A stretch of DNA of 64,000 bases from NCBI GenBank assembly GCA_027625095.1, contig JAQBXN010000023.1:1-64000 (forward strand), given 5' to 3'. This DNA comes from Planctomycetota bacterium (GTDB taxonomy: Bacteria; Planctomycetota; PUPC01; JACPCR01). The position numbers and the translations under genes are program-made. Positions 51,954-61,787 of this stretch are shown here, piece by piece. The notes beneath the pieces were generated by a model. The model had not been told where the DNA came from. It saw only the letters and a list, made by a program, of their open reading frames with translations, and made no database searches. Each line of letters starts with the position of its first letter. The stretch's first letter is position 1.

Positions 51954-53165
51954 ATGAAAAAGCTGAATCGCAGGACCTTCATCCACGGCACTCTTGGCCT
52001 CAGCGCAGCCACAGTTGCCGGCAATGCAGCGCTTTCCGGTTTTGGCCAAGAGACCAACGATATTGCTCCGATACTTCCATCTGTAGACCGCAAAGACTAC
52101 CGTGGGCCCAACGTCATCATCATTCGATTTGGTGGCGGCGTGCGTAGAAAAGAGACCATCGAGGCAGCCACCACCTACAGTCCTTTCCTTGTTCATGAGT
52201 TGATCCCGAAGGGCACGTTTTTTCCGAAGATGGAGATTGCACAGATCAAGGATTTGGCCACCAGCCATGGCGAAGGCACGCTCAATATCCTCACTGGCAA
52301 ATACGGCCGGTATAAAGATGTCGGCGGCAGGTTGTTTGGTGCTCGGTTCGAAGCCAAGGTGCCGACAGTGTTCGAATATCTCCGCCGCTTTTACACGGTG
52401 CCCGAACATCAAACCCTGATCATCAACGGCGAGGATCGGATCGATGAGGAGTTTTATACCTTCAGCAATCATCACATGTTCGGCACAAATTTTCGCTCCA
52501 ACGTGCTGAGCCTTTACCGGTTCAAAACCTTTCTCCTCGCGGAAAGAATCAGAGCCGGAGAATTCGAAGGCAAGGAACTCGCAAAGAAGGAGGCGGAACT
52601 CGAAAAAATGAGCGCGCTCGATCACCGGGCCGAGACACCTGGGCAGTCACCCGAGATCCAGGCTTTCTGGAAAAACTGGAAACGGTACTACGGTATTACG
52701 GGCTTCGTTAACCCACGTGGGGATCGGCTGCTCACCGAGCTCACCATCCGGGCAATGAAACAGCTTCGGCCGCGCCTTGTACTCGTGAATTACAACGACT
52801 GCGACTATGTGCACTGGGGTAATGCCTCGCACTACACCCGCGGGATCTCGATCATGGATGAAGGACTCAAGGACATTTACGCCGCCGTACAGTCCGATGA
52901 AGAATATCGCGACAATACAGTCATTGTCGTCGTGCCGGATTGCGGACGCGACACGAATAGCTGTATCGAGGTTCCGTTCCAACATCACTTTGGGGGACGT
53001 TCCGCCCATGAGATTTTCGGGCTCTTCATTGGGCCGGGCTTCAAGCCGGGACAGATTGTCGACCGCGTAGTTCAACAGGTGGACGTAGCGCAGACGATAG
53101 GTCATGCGATGGGGTTCAAGTGCGAATTCGCCGAGGGCAAGGTGTTGAGTGAGGCGATTGGATGA
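51954..53165 (+). CDS. Tat-exported alkaline-phosphatase-superfamily protein
   Basis: A 403-residue protein with a twin-arginine signal (KKLNRRTFIHGTLGLSAATVAG). The fold is suggested by the segments NVIIIRFGGGVRRKET, VNYNDCDYVHWGN and VIVVVPDCGRDTN followed by PFQHHFGGRSAHE, which correspond to the metal-site strands of phosphodiesterase/sulfatase-like enzymes (D-x-x-H, a D-C-G region, then H-H). At the first metal site the usual Asp before GVR is Gly, and the nucleophile is most likely the Thr of RRKET. It may be active with altered metal use or have lost activity. The start at 51954 is chosen for the Tat signal; an upstream TTG frame is not. The next gene overlaps its stop by ATGA, so the two are coupled. 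Confidence 0.72.
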   Translation: MKKLNRRTFIHGTLGLSAATVAGNAALSGFGQETNDIAPILPSVDRKDYRGPNVIIIRFGGGVRRKETIEAATTYSPFLVHELIPKGTFFPKMEIAQIKDLATSHGEGTLNILTGKYGRYKDVGGRLFGARFEAKVPTVFEYLRRFYTVPEHQTLIINGEDRIDEEFYTFSNHHMFGTNFRSNVLSLYRFKTFLLAERIRAGEFEGKELAKKEAELEKMSALDHRAETPGQSPEIQAFWKNWKRYYGITGFVNPRGDRLLTELTIRAMKQLRPRLVLVNYNDCDYVHWGNASHYTRGISIMDEGLKDIYAAVQSDEEYRDNTVIVVVPDCGRDTNSCIEVPFQHHFGGRSAHEIFGLFIGPGFKPGQIVDRVVQQVDVAQTIGHAMGFKCEFAEGKVLSEAIG

Positions 53166-54409
53166 GCAAAGAGGTTGGAACACAAAGCGAATCGCCGATA
53201 GTTCCTGCAGCAAGAGCGGGCTGCATCTGGCGTACTATTGTTCTGCTCTGGAAATACCTGGTTGGCGCATTATTTTGCGGCGGGTTGATACCTGCCGTCA
53301 TGGTGGTCGGCTGGAGTTTGCGACTCGTTCAGCGACACGCACTCAGTCTTTGGTGGGAGAAGAGCCCGAGGAGCGGCAAGTTCCAGGATTTCATTCAGGC
53401 CCATGGCAAACTCTCGCGTCACTCCCATTGGCCCAACTGGTTTCTTCGTCAGAATTTTTTGCAGACGAGGCGCGAACTCGGATTGTTCCGTTCGCTGTTT
53501 CACTCATTGTGGACGAATATCCGAATCGGCTCGCTTGGAATTTTCAACACCTGGGTGCTCACGGCTCCCAGCGGTCTGCTGTGGGTGTTTGCCTGGTATT
53601 CCGGGTGGGATAATTCATTTAATAAGGGCTACGAGCAGTTCTGGGTCGGGCCGACGACAGCCTGGATCGGCATCATCATCTACATTGCAGTGATGCTTTA
53701 TCTCCCTGCCGCACAGGCCCGGCAGGCAGTAACAGGCAACTGGCGTGCGTTTTATGATTTCGCACTGATTCGCAAGATTGTTAAGAGACGCAGGTTGGCA
53801 TTCCTGGTCCTCGCCGGACTTTATTCGGCTGTAGCACTGCCTGCATTTGTGATGCGCATTGCGCCGGCCGGTTTTGGTCTCAAATTGCCTGCTGAGATGA
53901 CCCATCCGGAGCTCGTGAACTGGCTGCAAAATTATTACTTGTACTGTTCGTTTTACGTCTTCCCCGCCTATGTTTTCCTTCGCTTGGCGGCTGGTCGAAT
54001 CTACGCGAACGCAATGGCCGAATTGTATGAAGCCGGAGAAGTACGACCCGAGGAGCTGGATGCATTCGAACAAGGCATCTTCCGCGAAATGGATTTGCCC
54101 GGCGAACAGGCCAAGCCGGCCGGCATCGATGAGAATGCCAAAGGGTGTGTTGGGTTTTTTATGCGTCCGGGCATCGTGATCATCACAAGCGTTTTCTGGT
54201 TCAGTTTTGTTGCACAGATATTCGTTGCCCAGTTTGTTTCCTTCGATCCCATCGTGACCTGGATAAATCAGCCGCTGGTTCAGATTCCAGCATTCGAATA
54301 TGTCCCAGCCCATCTGAAGGGCGGAGTGAGGGGAACTGAATTTCCATTCATGCTGGCAGCTTTCTGGCTGATTACTGTGGTCACCAAACTCTTCCCCAGG
54401 CGAGACTGA
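53162..54409 (+). CDS. Integral membrane protein of unknown function, coupled to the Tat protein
   Basis: A 415-residue membrane protein with about seven or eight hydrophobic segments, the first near residues 30-52 (LVGALFCGGLIPAVMVVGW). It starts in the ATGA overlap with the preceding Tat phosphatase-like gene and therefore is translated with it. Residues about 285-330 (between EAGEVRPEELDAFEQGI and ENAKGCVGFF) form a polar, probably cytoplasmic loop. I do not recognise a family. The coupling suggests it handles the same substrate or assembles with the exported partner. The end is PFMLAAFWLITVVTKLFPRRD. Confidence 0.8.
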   Translation: MSKEVGTQSESPIVPAARAGCIWRTIVLLWKYLVGALFCGGLIPAVMVVGWSLRLVQRHALSLWWEKSPRSGKFQDFIQAHGKLSRHSHWPNWFLRQNFLQTRRELGLFRSLFHSLWTNIRIGSLGIFNTWVLTAPSGLLWVFAWYSGWDNSFNKGYEQFWVGPTTAWIGIIIYIAVMLYLPAAQARQAVTGNWRAFYDFALIRKIVKRRRLAFLVLAGLYSAVALPAFVMRIAPAGFGLKLPAEMTHPELVNWLQNYYLYCSFYVFPAYVFLRLAAGRIYANAMAELYEAGEVRPEELDAFEQGIFREMDLPGEQAKPAGIDENAKGCVGFFMRPGIVIITSVFWFSFVAQIFVAQFVSFDPIVTWINQPLVQIPAFEYVPAHLKGGVRGTEFPFMLAAFWLITVVTKLFPRRD

Positions 54410-54480
54410 TTGACATGGTCCGCGGGGTTGATTACTTCGCGCGCCAATCTGGCTTGAAAACCAACCACAGGACCAAAATT

Positions 54481-55731
54481 ATGAGTAACAAGATTCGCAT
54501 CGGCGTCATTGGTGTTGGCCGCGGCCAGAGTTTTGCCTCGGCGGCGACTGACGTCGTGGGCATGGAACTGGTCGCAATCTGTGACCACTGGGAAGAGAAA
54601 CTCAAGGCCGTCGGCGAGAAATTCAACGTGGCCACCTATACGGACTACGACAAGTTTCTCGAGCACGACATGGATGCGGTGATCCTTGCGAACTATTTCC
54701 ATCAGCACGGCCCGTTCGCTGTCAAAGCGCTCAAAGCGGGCAAGCATGTGATGAGCGAGACTGCGTCAAACACCACCCTTGCCGAAGGCGTGGCGCTCTG
54801 CCGGACGGTGGAGGAGACGGGACTGACTTACATGCTTGCGGAGAATTATCCGTTCACCGCGTTTAATCAGGAGATGCGGCGGGTTTACCAGTCCGGAGAG
54901 ATTGGCGAAGTGACCTATGCCGAGGGGGAATACAATCATCCGATGACGCCGCGCTCGAGCCTGAGCATCTCACCGGGCACGAATCACTGGCGCAACTGGA
55001 TTCCATCTACCTATTACTGCACGCACGCGCTGGCACCTCTTGTCTACATCACCGGAGAGAGAGTCGTCAGGGTCAATGGTCTTTCCATAGCCAATGACGA
55101 GGTTACCCGCCAATATGTCAGAAAGGGAGATCCGGGATCAGTCATTTTGTGTCGTACAGGCAACGGAGCGGTTTTCAGGATTTTCGGACTCTGCCTGCCC
55201 GGACACAGCAATTGGTATCGCGTGCACGGCTCACATGGTGCGATGGAACTTGCACGCGGCTCAGGATACTTCGGCTCAGGCCAGGTAAGGGTCTGGCACG
55301 AAGAGTGGGATCAGAAGCCTGGTCAGTTGAGAGAACAGGTCTACTCACCAGATTGGCCGGAGCACGGTGATCTCGCCCGAAAGGCTGGACATGGTGGAGG
55401 CGATTTCTGGACTAACTTTCATTTTGCTAACGCGATCAGATCCGGCGAACCACCGTTCCTGGATGTCTATCGCGGGGTGGAGATGTCATCCGTCGGTATT
55501 ATTGCGTGGAAGAGCGCGCTCAAAGAAGGGACGCCAATCGAAGTGCCTGATTTCAGGGACGAGGAAAGTCGAAAGGCATACGAAAACGATCACTGGTCGC
55601 CCTGGCCAGAGCACGCGGGGCCTGGCCAGCCGCCTGCCGGAAGTTCAAAATCGAAACCGACTAAAGAGGCCCTCGAGTTGGCCCGGCAAGTTTGGACGGA
55701 GGGCGGCTACAAAGGCGAGGACATGGTCTGA
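54481..55731 (+). CDS. Gfo/Idh/MocA family oxidoreductase, cytoplasmic
   Basis: A 416-residue NAD(P)-dependent oxidoreductase with Rossmann start IRIGVIGVGRGQSFASAA and substrate segment MSETASNTTLAEGVAL, where the family's EKP is replaced by SETAS, so the usual catalytic lysine is not at that position. The C-terminal domain carries SLSISPGTNHWRNWIP and TYYCTHALAPL with the Asp/His-type site. There is no Tat or other signal. The start is ATG 54481; the frame is open to 54415 without support. The epimerase gene follows 52 bases later, making a small sugar-modification unit. The reaction cannot be named, and the changed lysine suggests a divergent member. Confidence 0.82.
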   Translation: MSNKIRIGVIGVGRGQSFASAATDVVGMELVAICDHWEEKLKAVGEKFNVATYTDYDKFLEHDMDAVILANYFHQHGPFAVKALKAGKHVMSETASNTTLAEGVALCRTVEETGLTYMLAENYPFTAFNQEMRRVYQSGEIGEVTYAEGEYNHPMTPRSSLSISPGTNHWRNWIPSTYYCTHALAPLVYITGERVVRVNGLSIANDEVTRQYVRKGDPGSVILCRTGNGAVFRIFGLCLPGHSNWYRVHGSHGAMELARGSGYFGSGQVRVWHEEWDQKPGQLREQVYSPDWPEHGDLARKAGHGGGDFWTNFHFANAIRSGEPPFLDVYRGVEMSSVGIIAWKSALKEGTPIEVPDFRDEESRKAYENDHWSPWPEHAGPGQPPAGSSKSKPTKEALELARQVWTEGGYKGEDMV

Positions 55732-55742
55732 GTATCAGAAGC

Positions 55743-55775
55743 AGGATTCAGGATTCAAAATTCAAGATTCAGAGG
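55743..55775 (+). repeat. ATTCA-word direct repeats between two sugar genes
   Basis: GGATTCAGGATTCAAAATTC followed by AAGATTCAGAGG makes at least four ATTCA words in about 32 bases. The spacer also supplies the AGAGG ribosome binding site for the next gene. It is another simple-word spacer of the kind seen elsewhere here. Confidence 0.4.
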
Positions 55776-55783
55776 TTCAGAAG

Positions 55784-56506
55784 ATGAAGGTTTTGATTTT
55801 GGGCGCTGGGGGGCCCGTGGCGGTTTCAGGAATAGAAGCGTTCGAAGGCAGACACGAGCTGCGATTAACGGATCTGCTCCCTCTTGAATCCGAGGAACAT
55901 GAAACTATGCAGGTGGATGTCACCAACCCGCAGCAGGTACTGGATGCTGCAGAGGGCATGGATGCGATCATCAATTGCACCGTCATGCGGCCACACCCTA
56001 CGCTGGCCTGGGATGTTAATTTGCGCGGGTCCTATAACGCTCTGAAAGCTGCAGCACATCATGGCATCAAGCGGTTTATCCATACCGGCCCCATCGCGAT
56101 GTGGGGGCGATCGCCGGGCAGTTACCTCTATGATTTCGACGTGGATGAATCCGCTCCGCCGAGGCCGGGCACGAATTTGTATTTCATCACTAAGTATCTA
56201 GGGCTCGAAGCATGCAAGGCATTTGCAGACCGTTACAACATGCAGGTGATTGCGTTTCACTATAACGGATTCGGAGACCGTAGAGGCTTCGCGGGAGGAA
56301 CCATCCCGTTCGCCGCTCATCCTGAAGATGTTGGCCAGGCGTTCCGGCTCGGCCTGGAAGTCGAAAACCTGCCGAGCAACTTCGAACTTTTCCACATTTC
56401 GAGCCGTTATACCCACGGACAGTTCCCGACTACCAAAGCTGAAGAGTTACTCGGCTTTGTGCCGAAACACGATTTCTCGAAACTTTATCTGCGCGTTGAG
56501 GATTGA
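55784..56506 (+). CDS. NAD-dependent epimerase/dehydratase-family protein
   Basis: A 240-residue short-chain (extended SDR-like) protein. Residues 1-30 give the NAD site (VLILGAGGPVAVSGIEAF), AIINCTVMRPH the second strand, and YFITKYLGLEACK the Tyr-x-x-x-Lys active site, with a Ser/Thr-type contact in RFIHTGPIAMWG. It is shorter than full sugar-nucleotide epimerases, as in many PVC members. The start at 55784 has AGAGG eight bases upstream. It follows the oxidoreductase at 54481 closely, so both likely act on the same sugar or cyclitol. The substrate is not determined. Confidence 0.85.
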   Translation: MKVLILGAGGPVAVSGIEAFEGRHELRLTDLLPLESEEHETMQVDVTNPQQVLDAAEGMDAIINCTVMRPHPTLAWDVNLRGSYNALKAAAHHGIKRFIHTGPIAMWGRSPGSYLYDFDVDESAPPRPGTNLYFITKYLGLEACKAFADRYNMQVIAFHYNGFGDRRGFAGGTIPFAAHPEDVGQAFRLGLEVENLPSNFELFHISSRYTHGQFPTTKAEELLGFVPKHDFSKLYLRVED

Positions 56507-56589
56507 CAGAACCGCACATGGCGACTTGAGCCTGTTGAACATTTATGTCTCCTCCTGAGAACCCTGACTTTCAATAAAGGAAACCATCT

Positions 56590-57855
56590 ATGATCCATTT
56601 CAATCCACTTAAGCTACTTGCTGTTTCTGCCTGCTTCATGACTGTTACCGTGGCCAACGATTGGCCCACTTGGCGTGGTGTGAAACGTGACGGTATTTCG
56701 CATGAAACCGGGCTGCTGAAACAGTGGCCTGAAGGTGGGCCGAAGCTCCTCTGGAAAACGCAGGGACTGGGGAACGGCATGTCCAGCGTCGCGGTACTGG
56801 GCGACCGCATCTACACCATAGGATCGGTAGGCAAAGACGCTGCAATGATTGGGCTCAGTCTTGACGGAGGATCTGTTCTTTGGACGACACCTGTCGGACC
56901 CGGCGGTGCGCCTAATGGCACGCCGACTGCCGACCCCGACACAGGCATGGTATATGGCCTGAGCAAGTCAGGTGATTTCATCTGCGTGGAAGGCGCAACG
57001 GGCAAGGAAGTCTGGAAAAAGAATTTTGGCCAAGATTACGCCGGCAAGATGATGTCCGGCTGGGGTTATTCGGAATCTCCCCTGATTGATGGCGATCGCC
57101 TGCTGTGCACACCGGGAGGCCCAGAGGCCATGATTGTTGCTCTTAACAAAAAGACCGGCGAATTGATCTGGAAAACCAGCGCGCCCGACTTAGGTAGTCG
57201 AGGCAGGGATGGTGCTGGATATTCGTCCATCGTGATCAGCCAGGCCGCAGAAACGAAACAGTATATCCAGCTCACGGGCCGCGGCGTCATCAGCGTGGCT
57301 GCGGATGACGGCCGCCTGCTCTGGAACTATGGCAAGGTAGCGAACGGCACTGCCAACGTCCCGACGCCGTTAATTAAGGGCGACCACGTATTCTGTTCGA
57401 GCGGTTATGGGGATGGTGGCAGCGCGCTCCTGAAGATTTCCAAAAAGGAGGACGGCTCTTTCGAGGCAACAGAAGTCTATTATTACCCGGCGAACAAACT
57501 TCAGAATCATCATGGGGGACTGGTCCTGCTCGGCGACTACATTTATGGCGGGCACGGACACAATCAGGGGATGCCCTTCTGCATGCACATGCTGACCGGG
57601 GAGATCAAATGGCTGCACAAGAGCGATGACATTTCCAAAGGAAAATCCGCCGCCGTCGTTTGCGCGGACGGCCACCTTGTTTTCAGGTATGAGAGCGGCC
57701 TGGTAAAGCTCATCGAAGCCACTCCTGATGAGTATCGCGACAAGGGCAGTTTCTCGATTCAGAACCGGGGCCCAAGCTGGCCGCATCCAGTTATCGCCGG
57801 CGGCAAACTGTATTTGAGAAATGGGGATGAATTGCTGGTGTACGGAGTGAAATAA
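56590..57855 (+). CDS. Exported PQQ-type beta-propeller protein
   Basis: A 421-residue protein with a signal peptide ending near VTVAN, then DWPTWRGVKRDGISHETGLL, the common opening of PQQ-repeat propellers in PVC bacteria. Blades repeat a pattern such as GSVLWTTPVGP, GKEVWKKNFGQ and GELIWKTSAPD, ending in AGGKLYLRNGDELLVYGV. The family is related to BamB and to quinoprotein dehydrogenases, but the key PQQ-binding and catalytic residues are not evident, so a binding scaffold is more likely than a dehydrogenase. AAGGA lies eight bases before ATG 56590. It lies between the sugar genes and the DUF6259-like lipoprotein. Confidence 0.85.
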   Translation: MIHFNPLKLLAVSACFMTVTVANDWPTWRGVKRDGISHETGLLKQWPEGGPKLLWKTQGLGNGMSSVAVLGDRIYTIGSVGKDAAMIGLSLDGGSVLWTTPVGPGGAPNGTPTADPDTGMVYGLSKSGDFICVEGATGKEVWKKNFGQDYAGKMMSGWGYSESPLIDGDRLLCTPGGPEAMIVALNKKTGELIWKTSAPDLGSRGRDGAGYSSIVISQAAETKQYIQLTGRGVISVAADDGRLLWNYGKVANGTANVPTPLIKGDHVFCSSGYGDGGSALLKISKKEDGSFEATEVYYYPANKLQNHHGGLVLLGDYIYGGHGHNQGMPFCMHMLTGEIKWLHKSDDISKGKSAAVVCADGHLVFRYESGLVKLIEATPDEYRDKGSFSIQNRGPSWPHPVIAGGKLYLRNGDELLVYGVK

Positions 57856-57929
57856 CGGGCACACCAGTCTCCATCTCAATCGGGCGCCCGACGAAAACCT
57901 GCCCGACCCTCCGGCCGCGCCCTGAATTC

Positions 57930-60431
57930 TTGCGAGCCATCAATCTGATTAGCGATCTCTCTTCTGACCAGTGGAAAACTCTGCGGGCGGCCTTCCTGAC
58001 AGCAACGGTCATGGCTGTTATTGGCTGCAAGACGCAACACCGTTATCCCCCGGATGGCATCGGCAAGTGTCGATTCGTTAAGACCCAAGATTCGGTCGGG
58101 CTCTCGAATGGGCTTGTCGAGTTGCGATTCAGTGCTTCCACGGGGGCCCTGGTAAGCCTGAAGAATCTGGCCACCGGCGATGAGTATCTGAAAGGGGCCG
58201 GTGGTGACGGGAATCCATTCCGGGGCTACGTCGATACTAAGAGTATGCCTCCGGACTCCAATCTTGGCTGGGCCGCTTCGGCCAGGGACGTTGAAGGGAG
58301 TATGGGCGGGCAACTGGCCGATCCACGTGACTGCAAACTAATTCACTTCTCTTGCAAAAGGGTTCGGCAGGGCGGCGAGCTCTGTCTGGAACTCCAACAT
58401 GATCAAACAGGTCTACTCTTTGAGCTGAAAGTCACACTGACGGATCACGATGTTGCTGTCGATACCAAACTATCGGTGAAGAATTCTGGAAAGGCGGCCC
58501 CGACACTGATGACCGCATTTCCTTATTTCACCGGGCTTTCGCTTGGCGCTGACCCAAAAACCAATCTCGGAATCCGCATGTTCGGGCAAGGCCTGTCTGA
58601 CGAGCCCGCCTGGATCAACAGCGGCGGCTCTTACGGCTATCAGGTATCCATGCAGTGGCAGTCGGTCTACGAGAGTTCGCTCGACGAAGGGCTCGCTTTC
58701 ATCGTGATGGACCCGGAGGTCCGAACGAAGATCCTCCGGCGATTTGCGGGTGGCGGGATGTCGGCGCTTTACTTTCCAGCGAAAACCTTAAGGCCAGGCG
58801 AAAAGATTGAATACCCGCCCGTCCAGCTCCTTATTCATCAGGGCGACTGGAAATTTGCCGCACACCGTTACCGCGAGTGGTTCGCTAAGACTTTCAAGCC
58901 GCGCGTCTCACCTGAATGGTGGAGCGAAGTAGACATCATGAACAGCCTTTGGATTCCCCGTCCCGAGGCCGTGGAAACCTCAAAGAAAGGCGGACACGGA
59001 ATCAGATCTTTTCGTGAGTTGCCCGGCCCCTACTACCTCCGCAACCAGGTCGACCTGTTCGAATGGGCGATGTACTGGGACGGGATGCGCCAGCACCCCG
59101 AATCGTTCGGGGCATTCGGGCCGGATGGTTCTTACCATCCGCGCCAGGATCTCGGTGGTGCAGATGCCATGCGTGACGCCATCGGAGAAATTCACCGAGT
59201 CGGTCGCCGGGCCATGCTCTACGTGGCCGGACGAGGACTGCATCGGACAAGTGATTTGTTCGCAGGCCTGAAGGACGGCGTGCACGTAAACGCGCAGGGC
59301 AAGGAGTCTCGGCACGGGGACGATATGTTTATGTGCCCCGGCTATGTGCCGTGGCAGGACCAACTCGCTCGCTCCTGCCGTCGCCTGTTGAAGGAGACTG
59401 GAGCGGATGGCATTCGCCTCGACGAACTGGGGATGCCGTTTTCCCCCTGCTTCAGTGGGGCCCATCCCCATGAGAATCCGTTCGACGGGCTTCGCTGGAA
59501 TCGGGAGCTCCTCCGGAAAGTTCGGAAAGCGATCGATGAGGTCAACCCGCAAGCGATCCTGACCACCGAATATTTCTGCGACTACTTTAACGAATCGACA
59601 AACGGCGCTTTGCTGATGGTCTATCCCGGACACGGTCTTGAGCCGATGCGCATCGCCATTCCCACCTATCGTGGATCGGGCTACCATCCGGGCGCGATCG
59701 AGACCGGCATGAACGGTTGGATCGGAGGCTCCGTGGAGGCGAAACGGAGATCGTTCCCGTGGGCCGGCCAGCCCGGCTTTCCTGCGAAGCCTGAAAACTT
59801 CGGCGATGACCGCGGCAAAATTCTCCGCTGGCACGAACTGCGCCCCACCTTCCTCGCTGCCCTCTGGCACGGCGAAGTCTACGATTCTGTTCCATTTGCT
59901 CCGGAGGACGGCGAATGGATCGGTCGTTTATGGAAGGCCACGAACTATTCGCTTCTGCTGGGTGGACATCTGGACGGCACTCCATTGTCCGGGCCGACAA
60001 GGATCCGTCTGCCTGGCCTGCCCGCGAACCTGAGCCATGCCTTCGAGTTCGATACCGAAACGCTTGCTCTTAAAAGAACTGAACTGACTCGAGTGGGCGG
60101 CCAAACCGACGTGGAGGTTACGGCCGCCTTCAGCGCGGTTCTGTTTCCGAGCCCGAGTTGTCCACCGCTGGTGCAGATCGAAGGCGAGTTACCCACACTC
60201 AAGCAGGGCACCACCACTGAAATCCTGTGCCGCGCCTTTACGCCCTGGTCATCGAAGAGGAACCAACTCATCGAAATCAAAATCCCCGGACTGAACGTCG
60301 AACCAACAAGCTTCCGCCTTCCGGCACATGTGCGAGTGACTGTTCCACCAGACGCCCAGCCCGGAAACTATTACCTCAAGGTAAGCGGCGACTGCCTGCC
60401 GCTGAAGCGATGGCTGAAGGTCGAGAGGTGA
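57930..60431 (+). CDS. Predicted lipoprotein with DUF6259-like glycosidase domain
   Basis: An 833-residue protein. The N-terminus ends in TATVMAVIGC, which fits a lipobox with Cys33 as the lipidated residue. Residues about 45-330 are a beta-sandwich (VGLSNGLVELRFSASTGALV). Residues about 360-650 look like a TIM barrel with GADGIRLDELG, TTEYFCDYFN and AMLYVAGRG, carrying acidic residues at the expected barrel ends (Asp and Glu pair). Residues 690-833 are a closing beta domain. I place it with the DUF6259/GH36-like unassigned glycosidases common in PVC and Hydrogenedentota genomes. The start is TTG 57930, since the nearest ATG (inside the signal) would leave no lipoprotein leader. It is probably an outer-membrane-facing glycoside hydrolase. 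Confidence 0.75.
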   Translation: MRAINLISDLSSDQWKTLRAAFLTATVMAVIGCKTQHRYPPDGIGKCRFVKTQDSVGLSNGLVELRFSASTGALVSLKNLATGDEYLKGAGGDGNPFRGYVDTKSMPPDSNLGWAASARDVEGSMGGQLADPRDCKLIHFSCKRVRQGGELCLELQHDQTGLLFELKVTLTDHDVAVDTKLSVKNSGKAAPTLMTAFPYFTGLSLGADPKTNLGIRMFGQGLSDEPAWINSGGSYGYQVSMQWQSVYESSLDEGLAFIVMDPEVRTKILRRFAGGGMSALYFPAKTLRPGEKIEYPPVQLLIHQGDWKFAAHRYREWFAKTFKPRVSPEWWSEVDIMNSLWIPRPEAVETSKKGGHGIRSFRELPGPYYLRNQVDLFEWAMYWDGMRQHPESFGAFGPDGSYHPRQDLGGADAMRDAIGEIHRVGRRAMLYVAGRGLHRTSDLFAGLKDGVHVNAQGKESRHGDDMFMCPGYVPWQDQLARSCRRLLKETGADGIRLDELGMPFSPCFSGAHPHENPFDGLRWNRELLRKVRKAIDEVNPQAILTTEYFCDYFNESTNGALLMVYPGHGLEPMRIAIPTYRGSGYHPGAIETGMNGWIGGSVEAKRRSFPWAGQPGFPAKPENFGDDRGKILRWHELRPTFLAALWHGEVYDSVPFAPEDGEWIGRLWKATNYSLLLGGHLDGTPLSGPTRIRLPGLPANLSHAFEFDTETLALKRTELTRVGGQTDVEVTAAFSAVLFPSPSCPPLVQIEGELPTLKQGTTTEILCRAFTPWSSKRNQLIEIKIPGLNVEPTSFRLPAHVRVTVPPDAQPGNYYLKVSGDCLPLKRWLKVER

Positions 60432-60703
60432 GCGACATGGGAGTCGCCTCACCATTTCTGGTCTTCGCCCCGTGAAGTGGTGAGTGGCGACCACAAGTTG
60501 AATCACGAAATGTTCAGCTTACTATGCCTTCGCATTTGGGAGACTGCAGGGCTTGGGCGTCCGCAATCCAAAATCTTAAAAGTTCCGTCAGGCTTTTCAG
60601 AACGGCAACCATTGTTGCCGGGGGCAGCACGCTTGCCGGCAACTCTGGCGAATTGATGACCCGCTTTTTGCTGCGTCGTCGTATTGAAAAATCAGGAGTG
60701 AAA
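60432..60703. other. Intergenic region before the MoxR-Bat operon
   Basis: About 270 bases between the lipoprotein and the MoxR gene. One frame (from 60524) runs in phase with moxR but is not protein-like, so I reject it as coding. The last bases hold AGGAG (60694-60698) for MoxR. No promoter or terminator can be named. Confidence 0.4.
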
Positions 60704-61715
<1,012 letters not shown>

Positions 61716-61717
<2 letters not shown>

Positions 61718-61767
61718 TACGTAATACGTAATACGTAATACGTAATACGTATTACGTATTACGTATC
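61716..61767. repeat. Palindromic TACGTAA heptad array
   Basis: Fifty-two bases made of seven-base units: four TACGTAA-type units followed by three TACGTAT-type units. The outer 22 bases on each side (61716-61737 and 61746-61767) are exact inverted copies. It begins within the moxR stop codon and ends 20 bases before the DUF58 start, so in mRNA it can form a long AU-rich hairpin between the two genes. The T-run of a terminator is absent. Confidence 0.75.
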
Positions 61768-61787
61768 AACCATAATCCATCTCTTCG

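Noticed and set aside
55367-55783. Upstream extension of the epimerase gene
   Set aside because: It overlaps the end of the oxidoreductase in another frame; the conserved NAD-binding start MKVLILGAGG begins at 55784 with AGAGG upstream.
58980-59870. Minus-strand 296-codon open frame opposite the DUF6259-like gene
   Set aside because: Antisense to the barrel-coding part of a well-formed protein; no ribosome binding site or motif.
60524-60703. Upstream extension of the MoxR gene
   Set aside because: The 60 extra residues are not MoxR-like and cross non-coding sequence; AGGAG precedes the internal ATG at 60704.
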